A stretch of 64,000 nucleotides of DNA, taken from assembly GCA_015847255.1 (NCBI GenBank), contig JADLZK010010194.1, forward strand, positions 496,001 to 560,000. Direction: 5' to 3'. Source of the DNA: Hyparrhenia diplandra (taxonomy: Eukaryota > Streptophyta > Magnoliopsida > Poales > Poaceae). Positions 1 to 11,017 of the stretch are shown piece after piece (the first letter of the stretch is position 1; every line of letters starts with the position of its first letter). Below the pieces are notes generated by a model that worked only from the letters and a program-made list of their open reading frames with translations, was not told the DNA's origin and did no database searches. A program made the translations under genes and the position numbers.

Positions 1-235
1 CAACCCGAAGATGATCGCGTACCACCAGAAGGTCCGTGAGCTCGAGGAACACTTCCACGGGCTGGAAGTCAATCACGTCCATCGCCACCTCAACAACGAC
101 GCTGACGTCCTCGCCAAGCTCGCGTCGGACCGCCTGCCAGTCCCGCCGGGTGTCTTCATGCACGAGCAGCGCAAGCCATCGATACGACTCAAAGTGGTTC
201 AAGGAAGGCAAGCTCCCCCCCGGGCAAGAGGAGTC
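1..235 (+). pseudogene. Tat-1 RNase H, C-terminal tail
   Basis: The reading frame starting near position 11 gives KVRELEEHFHGLEVNHVHRH followed by NNDADVLAKLASDR. This is the typical end of Tat-lineage RNase H and the connection to integrase (a 'V-R-E-L-E ... A-D-x-L-A-K-L-A-S' pattern). RNase H degrades the RNA strand of the RNA-DNA hybrid during reverse transcription. The catalytic core lies upstream of the window edge. The frame is lost near 225, where the integrase frame takes over, so a frameshift separates the two. Confidence 0.7.
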
Positions 236-1387
236 AAGACGTTTGGCGCGAAGAGCCAAATCCTTTGTCCTCATCGGGGAAGAAATCTACCGACGTGGAG
301 CCTCCGGCGTCCTCCAGCGCTGCATCACCTTCGAGCAGGGGGAGGAGCTCATCAAGGAGATCCACGCCGGTGAATGTGGTCACCACGCGGTGCCACGAGC
401 TCTCGTTGGGAAAGCATTTCGTCAAGGCTTCTATTGGCCGACCGCCGTCGCAGACGCCATCCGAGTCGTCCGACACTGCGAGGGATGCCAGTTCTTCGCC
501 AAGCAGACACACCTCCCGGCTCAGTCCCTCCAGGACGATCCCGCTCACCTGGCCGTTCGCGGTGCAGGGGGCTCGACATGGTGGGTCCCTTCAAAGGACG
601 TCCGGGGCTACACGCATCTCCTCGTCGCCATCGACAAATTCTCCAAGTGGATCGAGGTCATGCCCATCGCGCGGTGCCGGGCCGAGGAGACCGTCAAGTT
701 CTTCACCGGCATCATCCACCGGTTCGGGGTCCCGAACTCGATCATCACCGACAATGGCACGAACTTCGTGGGAGAGGTCTTCATCGACTGGTGCAGCGAT
801 CACGGCATCCGCGTCGACACGTCCTCCGTCAGCCACCCGAGGACCAACGGGCAGGTAGAAAGAGCTAACGGCATGATCCTGCAGGGCGTAAAATCGCGCA
901 TCTTCAAGAGGCTCGAGAAATACGCTCGTCGGTGGCTCGCCGAGCTCCCGCCGGTCATATGGAGTCTCCGCACAACACCGAGCGAGCCACGGGGCGGATG
1001 CCATTCTTCCTCGTCTTCGGGTCCGAGGCCGTGCTCCCCACCGACCTCAGTATGGCTCGCCCAGCGCCCGGGCCTTCAACAAGCACACCAACCAAGCACT
1101 TTGCTCGAAGACGCCACCGATCAGCTCGGCGAAGCTTGAGATATCACCCTCATCCACTCGGCCAAGTACCTGCGGTCCATGAGGCGCTACCACGACCGCC
1201 ACGTCAAGGGGCGAGCTTTTCGGCGTTGGCGACTCACGTCGCACCGAGTCCAGGCGCGAAAGACAAGCACAAGCTCTCGGCGCCTTGGGAAGGCCCCTTC
1301 ACCATCGACCAAGTGCTGAGGCCTGGCACATACAAGCTCAAAGACCACCAAGGCCGAGTCCTGACCAACGCGTGGAACATCGAATAG
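236..1387 (+). pseudogene. Tat-1 integrase (frameshifted)
   Basis: Integrase inserts the cDNA into the genome. Visible elements in order: an HHCC zinc-binding region at about 350-500 (HAGECGHH ... CEGCQFFAKQTH), the first catalytic Asp in LDMVGPFKG near 577 (in a different frame), the second in SIITDNGTNFVGE near 745, and the catalytic Glu in GQVERANG near 850. The C-terminal part ends with GRVLTNAWNIE and a stop at 1385-1387, as in other Tat elements. At least three frame changes occur (about 530-600 and 930-1000), so no full protein can be made from the sequence as given. All three DDE residues are present when frames are followed. There is no chromodomain, as expected for this lineage. Confidence 0.85.
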
Positions 1388-1885
1388 CTACATCGCTTTT
1401 ACCCCTAAATGTATTTCGAAATGTTGTAGCCGCAAGAGCTCAATAAAAGCACAAAGTCGATGCAAAAATATGTGCAAGCATTTGAATTCTTTCCTTAGCT
1501 CGCTTGAGCAACGGGCTGGCCTTCGCCCGGAAAGACCGCCCTTGCTCGGGGGCTACAAGGAACGGGGTGCACACCCCACGTTTAACTCACAAACTCGCAC
1601 CCTCTTCTCTTAGCTCGAACGATGTTTGAAATGACTAAGTCATGAGCTCATCGCTTTAGAGCATGGTGCGACTGCCTAAACGACCTCCCGCGCCCCCACG
1701 GCCAGAGAGGAATGGCCCGCCATCCGACTCTCGAATCATGAACTCACGAAAGGTCCAAGTAGAAATAAAGTGCGACAAAAGAGGAAAGACGACTTTCATT
1801 AAAACTACCATGCAAGTTTTTTACATCTTGCCTCAACTATGAGGACTTAAAAGCTCATAACGAAAAGAGGGGCGGCCTCGAGCTC
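1388..1885. other. Tat-1 spacer between integrase and antisense ORF
   Basis: Non-coding. It contains AATAAA at about 1440-1445, a possible polyadenylation signal for the sense transcript, and it is the shared 3' flank of two convergent genes (integrase ending at 1387 on +, aORF ending at 1886 on -). The same sequence, reverse-complemented, is found at 42137-42473 in Tat-2, which confirms it as element sequence. Confidence 0.7.
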
Positions 1886-4731
1886 CTACTCTGTGCGGGC
1901 GGGTCTTGGTCCATTGGTTCCTCGGCGGGGCATCTGCGCAGCCTCCTCCTCGGCGGGCTTCTCGGCCGCTCCGTGTCCGCCAGCAGGGGGCTCGAAGACT
2001 TCTAGCTCCTCGGCAGTGAGCTTGAAGAGCTCGACGGACAGCTCGCGGTCGCGCCTCGGCAACGGCGGCCTTGATCCACATCGGCGTCGTCGTCACCCGG
2101 CGGCCACCCCGTCTTCACGATGTTGACCTCGATCTTGGGGTAATGGGCGAAGACAACGCCGACCGCCTTGTGGACCACACGGCTTGCGTCCTCCGTCACC
2201 TTGCGGCGGGATGAGGACACCCGCTCCACCGGGTCCGCCCATCCTCTACACCGAGGACATCACGGGCGGCCTCGACCTCGAGGCGAGCCCTTCGTGGCGC
2301 GCTGAGCTCTCGGCCTCCTCGGCGGCCTTGGCAAAGACGCTCCCGGAGGCTTCCAAGCTCCTTCCTTCCGCACGTCGGACGAGGTCGCCGGTCCTCTTCT
2401 TCAAGTCCGCCTCCTTCTCTGCGGCCACGAGGCTGCGTGTGCTTGAGGAGGCTTTGGCGGAGGCGAGCTCGCGGCCTTTGTCCTCAAGCTCCCGCGTTGT
2501 TTCGAGAGCTACGCTTCTCACCTACAAGCAAAGACGTCGGTCGAACACGAGTTGCAAGACCACGGGGGACGCAAGACAGAAGATGGCCGCCCGCTTACTC
2601 CACGACTCATCATAGAGCCCCCGCTTGTTGCACCACAACTCATGGTTCTCGGCCTCCGGCCCGATCCTTCTCCGCCTCAGGCGCGGAGCATACACCACAG
2701 CTCGGAAGCTTCGTGGTCATAACCTGAAGCCCCGCCCGGCGAGGACAATCAGCCCCAAAGCGCTAAAGAGCAAGACGATAAAACAAGAGCAAGAGCACTC
2801 ACTCTCGAGCTCGTCGCGCCCCAGTGGAGCCGCTCGGCGATCTCCTCCTTGTCCTTCCGGAGGGACTCCGCCCTGCGCTCAAGCGCCCGGCGTTCGAGCT
2901 CCTTGTCCTCGAGCATCTGGCGGAGGGAGTCGAGCTCTTCCTTCATCTTCTCACGCTGCCGCTTGTGGGCGAGCTCGAGTTCTTCCTCGCGCCGAGACGC
3001 CTCCCGCACCGCGGCCTCCACCTTCTCTTGGGCCTCCCGAGAGGCATGCCCTTCCGCGTCGCGGATGAACTCGGCGACGTCCTTCGCCTCGGCGCTCGAG
3101 GAACCGGTCTTTGTCGTGCCGATCCGAGCTCGGCACACATATCTGCGCACGGCTCCATCAGCCTTCCGACAAAGCCGCCGGCCCTCAGCGAAGTCCGCGT
3201 CAGCCGGTTGTACCCCGCGATGGCGTCCTGCACACCCTGGAAAGCACAAACACATGAGCAAGCCGGGGAAAGCACGAAAAGGAATACCCGGCGCCACGAC
3301 GGGTCCAAACTGCGCAAGGCGGTGCGCACACACACGCCCGGCGCCGACCGACGCGACCGGGTCCTCCGGCGGTGAAGGTGGCTGCCGCGCCATCCGGGCA
3401 TAGGTTAGAGGAAGAACGGCGTCCACGCCCGGCCGGCGGGCGCTTCGTCGTAGCGACAAATAAGACCGATACCTTGGCCCCGTCGACCTCAATCGTTCCG
3501 TGGCAAGGAAGCGGCACCCTGGAAGCGGCAACAACGTTCGTGGTGGCGGCACCCTCCACGACCTCGTCCTCCAGGCCCTCATCTTCGGACGCCGCGGTGC
3601 TGCGCCGCCGCCTACGCATCCTCGTTATCGAGATGTTGGCGATCGGATGCTCGGCGGCGTCCTCCTCGATCGGGCGGCGGACCTCGCCCTCGGGCGGACT
3701 TCTCTGTGGCGCTCCTCGGCGGCCGGAGTCTCCTCTAGGACCTCCTTCTCCGCCTCCGTCGCCATCGAGGTGCTCGCCGCGACCTGAGTTGCGGGCGCCT
3801 TGGCCACCCCGGCGGTTATCGGTCGGGCTCGCCGTCGAGCTCAACACCGTTTGCGGCGCTGGCCCACGAGGATGGGACGACGCCGCAGAGGCGAGTGCGG
3901 GGCACGGGAAGCCCCTCCACCCGACGACGACCCGGCTGGAAGTCGTGGCGCTAGTGGACAGCACCCCCTTGAAGGGAATAGTGCCATCATCCTCGACCCG
4001 TCGTCGTCGCGCCCGCCATCTTCGACCCAGGAGCTCGTCGTCAAGCTCGTCGCCATCGCACCCGAGCTCGCCGGCGCCTCCCCCAAGCTCACGAGCAATG
4101 AGCTCGGCGGACGCGGCATCGTCGAGCTCGCCATCACCTGCTTCGAGCCCGCCGGCCGAGCTCGGCGTGTCCGTCCTCGGCGCTTCTCGGGTGCGCCGCC
4201 GCCGCCACGAACACGATCGAAGATCGGCACATGCGGCCAAAGCCAATCACGACAACACGAAGGGCGAAAGCTTACCGCGTGGCCACCCTCTTCTTCTTCT
4301 TGCGCCTCGGCCATGGCTGGAGCCCAGCCACCCTCGATCGGAGCGCGTCCGACCTGCGTCGGGGCTTGGGCATCGGGGCTGGTTGAGGTTGAGGAGCGGC
4401 GCCGCCCCTTCGGCGGCGCCGGGAGCGGCGAAGCCGCGGGTCCGGCGAGGTCCCAACTCCTTCGATCGCGGGCATCGTCGGCGCCGAGAGCTCTCCCGCG
4501 GCTCGACGCCGGTCTCCGCCTCCTCCATCACCTGCTCACCGCCGCCGCCGACGAGCTCGCCCCCTCATTCTAGACGGGGCCCGGCCGACGTTGGCAAGCG
4601 CGGGCATCACCCTTTCCGAAGAGGGGGATGGGGCCGAAGGACTCCATCACGCCGACCTCGAGCTCGATGCCCGGTATGAGATGAGACTTGAAGAAGTCAT
4701 CGGCAGCACGCCGAGTCCGCTCGTGGAAAGC
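1886..4731 (-). pseudogene. Tat-1 antisense accessory ORF (putative gypsy-type 'Transposase_28'-like protein), 5'-truncated
   Basis: Read on the minus strand. Near 4731 the reading FHERTRRAADDFFKSH resembles the start of the plant 'putative gypsy type transposon' domain carried antisense by Tat elements. The middle is low-complexity Ala/Arg/Ser-rich sequence. At about 2820-3100 there is a strong charged coiled coil (EELELAHKRQREKMKEELDS, then LRQMLEDKELERRALERRAE). A further helical segment lies at about 2246-2521 (TTRELEDKGRELASAKASSS), and the tail at about 1900-2200 has VTEDASRVVHKAVGVVFAHY. The stop is at 1886-1888. Candidate introns match those in Tat-2 (acceptors after TGTTTGTGCTTTCCAG and TTTGCTTGTAG; a GTGAGT donor after the coiled coil). 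Relative to Tat-2, about 700 bp between two GAGCTC sites are deleted. The 5' end is cut by the CACTA end at 4732. The molecular function of this protein family is not established. Confidence 0.65.
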
Positions 4732-5046
4732 ACTACAAGAAATCGACATTCCAAGACAGATGAATTTTGTCATGTATAGCCCAAAACTATCACAAAAAGT
4801 GCACTTATGACGGAATCCGTCCGTCATGGTGTCCGAATCATATAATCGGCGTCACAAAATGTCTCGCGTGGACGGATTTTGGTGTTCTGTCACAAAATCA
4901 CAAGACATTATGTGACAGTTCCTCAACTTGGTGTCATATAATAGTGTGTTAACCATGGTTAAACCGCAGTCTATCCTAGCTATTGTGATGATAGGAAGTC
5001 TGTCATGTATAAGTAGTTAACCATGGTTAGAATCTGTCATATATTG
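4732..5046. mobile_element. CACTA transposon terminus
   Basis: The Tat-1 aORF is interrupted exactly at CACTACAAGAAATC, which matches the terminal inverted repeat that plant CACTA (En/Spm) elements begin with. The next 300 bp hold short repeated subterminal motifs in both orientations (GTCATGTATA twice, GTCACAAAAT twice, TGTGACAG, CCGTCCGTCA), typical of CACTA subterminal regions. The preceding 3 bp are AAG, the expected length of a target duplication. I could not find the opposite terminus (TTCTTGTAGTG) within the window, so the element is truncated or its interior was replaced. The inner boundary is approximate. Confidence 0.65.
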
Positions 5047-6719
5047 TCAGGCCCTGGATTTAGGGTCCAGGCCCATATTACGAGGCCCAACCCAATTGTA
5101 ACAATGATAATAGGGATAATAATAAACCACAAAATCAATTATATTATCATAATGACCATACAAAGGTGCATGTTCTAGAATACATGTTTGTCTTGAAGTA
5201 CAACAAAACATAAAAAGAAAATGATCTAGCCAACTAAACAATTCTAGCATCTAGCACCAAGTTTTAGAGAATAGCCGGCGCCAAATTCATGCACCGGACA
5301 AGTTCCCACCAGCAGACCATTGCCAAGTTCTTGCTTGAGAGGCTTGAGGTAGAAGGAATGACGGCCCGGCGCTGCAACATCTTTCTTGTTGTCGAACACT
5401 CTTTAACTATTAGCGACCATTGCAAGTTCCAACCAAACAACCTAGCAAAAAAGACAAAACAATGAGCTTGGAACGCGCCAAAATGCATTAAACCATACCA
5501 TCCGAGATAGTTACTAAACATGGCTTAGCCTACCGGACAAAGTGAAATGCAAAAAGAACTAAGAACGATCTAGTGTTCATTATCCGATGCAAAACAAAGA
5601 ACAAATAAATGTTATATATATGTATCTATGGCAGGCACCTTTGCAACCTTAGCGTGTCGGACCAACAGAGAAGCAACACCTTTGCAACCTTAGCAAAAAA
5701 GTGACTAGCACTTGGTTAAATCAAGGAAATGAGGAGCTAATAATAGCTTGAGCAATTCACGATGCCGGTACTAGTGCGCTCAAATTAAGAAACTAGTTGC
5801 GAAACAATGAGCTGTCATTGACAAAAAAGTAGTTGGGATGCTACTAAAAGTAGTTCACCTGAACTAAACTCAATTCTTTTGCAACTATTCCGGCTGATAG
5901 CTATATAGCTACTCCTTCGCCATTTGGCACCTCAAGTAGCTTGACAAAACAGTAACAACTAGTACTAACAAGCATTCTAACGAGGGAAGTATTAACATAA
6001 CTCATGCAAGTATGCAACTAAATGGAAGTGTTATGCGTACACACGAAATCTGCAACTAAAGAAGTCAAGGACCCAATACATTGAGGGGAAAACACACGCA
6101 CAACCAAAATAATCCAACCTGAGTGAGGAAGTTCACTTACTAATAAAAAGTTTAAAATTAGTTTGATGAGCTAAGACATTGAAAAGAAATTAGAAATGAT
6201 TAATGATTGTACTCACCTTGCAAATGAATGTGCTTGTGGTCCATATGTCATCACCATCAACTCCAGACACAACAGATTCCATCAAAAAAGATAACTATAA
6301 TCAGATAACTAACAAAATAATACTGACAAATGACAATTAGACAACAGACAACCAGATAGTTCTATCTACGCATGTTAAGATTATAAGTCAACAAGATTAT
6401 AAGTCTCATTTACAAAATAAGCAAAGTGCATGTAAAAGATTATATCTGCTTATACATAGATAGTTCTATCTATGCATAACCCAATGTACCAATTACAATA
6501 CATGCAAATAGAGAAGATGAAGAATCTTATACATCTCAATAACACGTAAATAGCACTATTTTAGCATCCCAAGAAGTCAATCAATTTTAAGTTTGACAAA
6601 TGTAGTTTGTGAAACTTAAAATGAATGACCTCTTAGGATGTCAAAATTGGCCAACAAATACCTCAATATAACTCTTTACTAAAGATTTACTAAAGTTTGC
6701 TCCATGGGCTCACTATTGG
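5047..6719. other. AT-rich unassigned stretch
   Basis: This stretch of about 1.7 kb has no recognisable protein. Two short minus-strand readings (5047-5250 and 5264-5521) do not resemble anything I know. It begins with a short inverted repeat (GGCCCTGG ... CCAGGCCC at 5047-5071). It could be the interior of the CACTA element at 4732, because no other boundary is visible before the LTR at 6720. Confidence 0.4.
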
Positions 6720-8097
6720 TGTTTCTTAGCGTAAAGCGGGAAATAGTCCGCAAGCGCACGGAAATACCGTTGTAGCACTTCATCCGAAGTGTTCGAGGGT
6801 ATCGATTTCCACGGGGAACGGGTGTTAAGTCGAGGCTCGACTAGCTACCGGGATGAAGATGGAAAGGGTGAACTGGGTAGTGAGTTTCTACTACAGCAGA
6901 TTATCCTAAAGCTAAATTACTTCTTTTCTTATACATTCACGTAGCCACCAGGCTCTCCCCTCGGATGCGCCGGAAGGGTCCGGCCTCCGGACTACCGCAC
7001 AAATTAGGACGTGGAGGAATACAAAGGTCAAAAGGGGCTGTCACCACTGCCGCCTACCTCACTACCGTGGACTGATTGGCAAACGAGGGTGACTCGTAGT
7101 TTAGACACCACGTCTACACTACTTATCACGTACTCTAGCGTCGGCCAGGAACATCCGTCTTCATCAGGAGTCCTCTACTAGAGCATCTACCGATATGGTA
7201 AACAACGAACCGGCGAATGTATAATTAAAGTAATAACTCAAACTCGAAGATAATTACTGTAATTAGAACACGGATCTCTTACTCCAAACCAGTAGGATGA
7301 TCCGTAGAGGTACAAATGCGGAGACGGGAGCCGACAGGTTCGGAACTCCGTCTGCCTGAGGCAGAGGGGTCGCTACTCCTCTTCTCCACACTTCCTCCTC
7401 TCTTACTCCCCTTCGATTCTAACTTGGCTCCTTTCCTCTACTCCAATGTGTACTAAGTGTGAGTGGTGGAGTGGAGTGTGTGAGTGGAACAATGAGTGAG
7501 TGAATGGTTGTGTGTGTGGATCACATGGTGAAGTGTGGGATTTATTGAATGATCAAATGATCAAGTGTGTGATGGTGTGGATGAGTGAGGGGTGCCTCTC
7601 TTTATATAGTGGAGAGGAGAAGTGAATGGAGGGCTCTCCTTGCTTCGAGGTCTTCTTGGCGGGAACGAAACTTTGCACCGTCCTTTCCGCGTTAATATTT
7701 CGGCATGTGAAAGTCGGCGAAGGTGCGGCGGGATCGGGACCATGCTTGCGCCCGGCCGCCGCGGGGGCCGGCCGGCCCAGTTTGGCCCGGTTCGATTTGG
7801 GCTTTCGTGTGTCACCTCTTGGCCCATTTTGGCTCATCTTCCCATAGGTGCATCGGCCCATTTTGCCCGATTCCGGCTGTTGGCCCTCCCCTTGATAAGG
7901 CGCAATCCTGGTTTTGTGCTTTCATTGTTGATTAGGCGTATTTGTACTGTTTCCACTTTTATACCTACAAAACATGTTTTCTACCAATACAAGTGGAACT
8001 AGGTTAGAAGTAAAGGTATATGTAACATAAGTTTGCCCCTTTCTCATGAATTGGATAAAGGTTGGCGGTATAATATACTCGATAATGACCGCCAACA
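6720..8097 (-). mobile_element. LTR-G: solo-type LTR of an Athila/Ty3-like element
   Basis: Read on the minus strand it starts TGTTGGCGGTCATTATCG (outer end at 8097) and ends CGCTAAGAAACA (6720). The TATA box is TTATATA on + at 7602-7608. A GC-rich island (CGGCCGCCGCGGGGGCCGG, about 7750) lies ~142 bp upstream of it. The U5 end contains 'GTGCTACAACGGTATTTCCGTGCGC', shortened here to its landmark core CTACAACGGTATTTCCGT, shared with element D's LTR end (about 21963-22000). A hairpin TTGGCGGT/ACCGCCAA sits at its start (8062-8095). No primer-binding site or polypurine tract adjoins it, so it is best described as a solo LTR or fragment. The flanks (ATTGG and CTCAC) are not a target duplication. 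8098-8272 shows nothing recognisable. Confidence 0.7.
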
Positions 8098-8272
8098 CTC
8101 ACTCACAGGGGAGTGTCTTATGTAATCTTCCACAAACTCTCGACCGGCGGCCTCATTAGGTTGATGCCCGGTGTTTGTGAAAGATCACATCGAATTACTC
8201 GCACCAAACTAGACCACAATTATTTTCTTTGTTTGGCCAAACAAAAGGTAGTAGGCCTCGAGAATAATGGGC

Positions 8273-8473
8273 TGTTTGGCTTGTTTATACCAACCGATAA
8301 TGAAACATAACACATGGGGACCATGAAATCATCGAGGAACTTTGCAGCCTCGGCCTCCCAAGATTATACCAACTCATTATTGAACACAAAAAAAAAGAGT
8401 AGCCGAGGTCGGCAAGGTTCACGATGATTCGATGAACAACATGAAAATAGACTATTTTTTCACAAGCCAAACA
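8273..8473. mobile_element. Foldback MITE-like element
   Basis: This 201-bp unit is bounded by perfect 12-bp inverted repeats (TGTTTGGCTTGT at 8273-8284, ACAAGCCAAACA at 8462-8473). The two halves are imperfectly complementary over much of their length: the left part around ATCATCGAGGAACTTTGC pairs with the right part around GCAAGGTTCACGATGAT, and AGCCTCGGCC pairs with AGCCGAGGTCGG. It would fold into one long hairpin, as MITEs do. The TIR sequence is reminiscent of hAT-type MITEs, but I see no clear 8-bp target duplication, so the superfamily is uncertain. Confidence 0.6.
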
Positions 8474-8906
8474 TGATCATCCTGCCATTCTTTGTCATCA
8501 TCGGCACAATGGTAAACAGACTCAGCAATTAGTTGGTTTGCAAATATCATCGTAGGTGGCTATCAAGGCGGCATCTCACCAGAAACGCCCGCCACGGGCA
8601 ATGCGTCGAACGACTAGCGCTAGCGCGGCGGGATGCGAGGGAAACCAATTAACCAACAATCCCCTTGCTTCGGGCGGCGTAACGTTCGATGACCTTGTAT
8701 TCTTCCGTCCACGTCGCCGCGCCAAGCGCCGCGCACGGCGTAGCCGATCTGCGCCACAAACTCTTGGATCGGAGGTCGGCTGGCCGCGAGATCCGCGAAG
8801 GCAATGGGAGCGGGAGGGAATGGGAGTGGGGAGGAGTACTATGGTAGGATTCTCACCTTGGGGTCTTGAGGCGGGGAGCTCGGGTCACCGCGGCCATTTC
8901 CTTCAT
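8474..8906. other. Unassigned, becoming GC-rich
   Basis: AT-rich at first, then GC-rich from about 8560. The plus-strand reading at 8556-8960 is basic and low in complexity (RRRAKRRARRSRSAP) with no domain I recognise. It could be a fragment of a 5' exon or promoter CpG-rich region of a host gene, but nothing supports this beyond composition. 9236-9478, after the minisatellite, likewise shows nothing recognisable. Confidence 0.3.
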
Positions 8907-9235
8907 GGTAGGGTTCTCGCTGCGCCGCCGCGGGAGTCCTCCCTTCCCACGTGGGGGTAGGGTTCGCTGCATCGGCGCGGAGATCTCCATTCCCACGCCG
9001 GGGTAGGGTTCTCGCCGCGCCGCCGCGGGAGACCTACCATCCCACGCCGGGGTAGGGTTCTCACTGCGCCGCGGGAGTCATCCTTCCCACGCCAGGGGTA
9101 GGGGTTCGCCTGCCGTCGCGGGAGACCTCCATTCCCACGGGGTAGGGTTCTCTGCTGCCGCCCGCGGAGACCTACCATCCCACGCCGGGGTAGGGTTCTC
9201 GCCTCGCGCCCCGGGGAGACCGCTTCCTACTCACG
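8907..9235 (+). repeat. ~47-bp GC-rich minisatellite, 7 units
   Basis: The landmark GGTAGGGTTC recurs at 8907, 8957, 9002, 9051, 9097, 9141 and 9189, a spacing of 44-50 bp. Between landmarks each unit reads approximately CTCGCCGCGCCGCCGCGGGA, then GACCTCCATTCCCACGCCGG. Units differ by substitutions and small indels. The minus-strand readings across it (MVGLPRRRGEN-type repeats) are a by-product of the repeat, not a gene. Confidence 0.85.
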
Positions 9236-9478
9236 GGATTTGGGTGATTTTGGGAAGCGAAGGGGGAAAACTTCGTGGTCACGGTGGATTTGGTGGAGCG
9301 AAATGAAATTTTGGCCAACACGCCTCTACGCTTCTTTCCCGCTTCTTCCAAAAGTTCAGCTTGGGTGCCCACTCTTCATCTTCACCGTCAATCGATTCAT
9401 CCAACGGTGGAGAAAGAGTTGAGCTTGTTGGGCCTTGGGCCTATAGTTGAGAAAGGCTAGTTTTTCGCATTGTATAGG

Positions 9479-11017
9479 TCTCCGCAGAGTTGCATAAACT
9501 CTCTGTGAGATACGTGGATTTGCGACTAGGGTTCACCAAAGCACTTTCTCAAATGCAAAAAGTACCTATATATAGAATGTAGATCCCGATGAGTTCTATC
9601 AACTTTGTGTTCAAAAGTTTTTCATCCGAGGCCGTTTAATGCTCCGTTTGGCGAGGTTTGACCAAGTCAAACGTTGGTCAATTTGAAATCGGGGGCCTTC
9701 GGGCCGTTTTCGAAAGCTCTAGATGGATCCAAATCGAAAAGTCATGAACACGTGTTTTGTAGGTCTCTTCAAGACCTACGTTCGGTATTAGAGTCAAATT
9801 TTCAGTTTTCGAACCGACGCCTCGAATTTCGAATTTTCAAATTTTTGGCTCGGGACGAGTTTTCGGGGCCCTAGGCGGCCTCCGTTTGAAAAGTCATGAA
9901 CACGGAAAGTTCATAACTCATCGAGATCTACATTCGGTATTTAGCTGACTTTTGCATCCGAGCAAGCGTTCGGAAAGCGTAGTTCAAAAACCACTAGTCT
10001 CCCGCAGAGTTGCATAAACTCTACGTGAGATACGTGGATTTGCGACTAGGGTTCACCAAGCACATTCTCAAATGCAAAAGTACCTATATATGGAATGTAG
10101 ATCCCGACGAGTTCTATCAACTTTGTGTTCAAAAGTTTTTCATCCGAGGCCGTTTAGTGCTCCGTTTGGCGAGGTTTGACCAAGTCAAACATTGGTCAAT
10201 TTGAAATCGGGCCTTCGGGCCAGTTTTGAAGCTCTAGATGGATCCAAATCGAAAAGTCATGAACACGTGTTTTATAGGTCTCTTCAAGACCTACGTTCGG
10301 TATTAGAGTCAAATTTTCAGTTTTCGAACCGGCGCCTCGAATTTCGAATTTTCAAATTTTTGCGGCTCGGGGACGAGTTTTCGGGGCCCTAGGCGGCCTC
10401 CGTTTGAAAAGTCATGAACATGGAAAGTTCATAACTCATCGAGATCTACATTCGGTATTTAGGTGACTTCTGCATCCGAGCAAGCGTTCGGAAAGCGTAG
10501 TTTAAAAACCACTAGTCTCCCGCAGAGTTGCATAAACTCTCTGCGTGAGATACGTGGATTTGCGACTAGGGTTCACCAGCACTTTCTCAAATCCAAAAAG
10601 TACCTATATATGGAATGTAGATCCCGACGAAGTTCTATCAACTTCGTGTTCAAAAGTTTTTCATCCGAGGCCGTTTAGTGCTTCCGTTTGGCGAGGTTTG
10701 ACCAAGTCAAACGTTGGTCAATTTGAAATCGGGGCCTTCGGGCCGGTTTTGAAAGCTCTAGATGGATCCAAATCGAAAAGTCATGAACACGTGTTTTATA
10801 GGTCTCTTCAAGACCTATGTTCGGTATTAGAGTCAAATTTTCAGTTTTCGAACTTCGGCGCCTCGAATTTCTAATTTTCAAATTTTTTGCGGCTCGGGGA
10901 CGAGTTTTCGGGGCCCTAGGCGGCCTCCGTTTGAAAAGTCATGAACATGGAAAGTTCATAACTCATCGAGATCTACATTCGGTATTTAGGTGACTTACGC
11001 ATCCGAGCAAGCGTTCG
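9479..11017 (+). repeat. Three tandem ~518-bp units
   Basis: Units begin TCTCCGCAGAGTTGCATAAA (9479), TCTCCCGCAGAGTTGCATAA (9998) and again at 10516. Unit lengths are 519, 518 and about 502 (the last is cut at GCGTTCG, 11017). The copies are very similar along their whole length, including shared landmarks GACCAAGTCAAAC, AAGTCATGAACACG, TCTACATTCGGTATT and GGGGCCCTAGGCGGCC. Differences are mostly 1-2 bp indels. There is no coding capacity and no LTR, PBS or TIR signals. Origin unknown: possibly a small satellite array or the tandem interior of a larger element. Confidence 0.85.

Noticed and set aside
3372..4679. 435-codon open frame on +
   Set aside because: It lies opposite the Tat-1 antisense gene, whose homologue in Tat-2 has recognisable motifs on the other strand. 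The + frame is Ser/Pro/Arg-rich low complexity that GC-rich codons create by chance.
6715..8102. Target duplication around LTR-G
   Set aside because: Flanks ATTGG and CTCAC do not match, and I see no shifted match within a few bases.
9479..11017. CRISPR-like or centromeric satellite array
   Set aside because: Units are ~518 bp with no spacers, in a plant context; only three units and no common centromeric monomer length.
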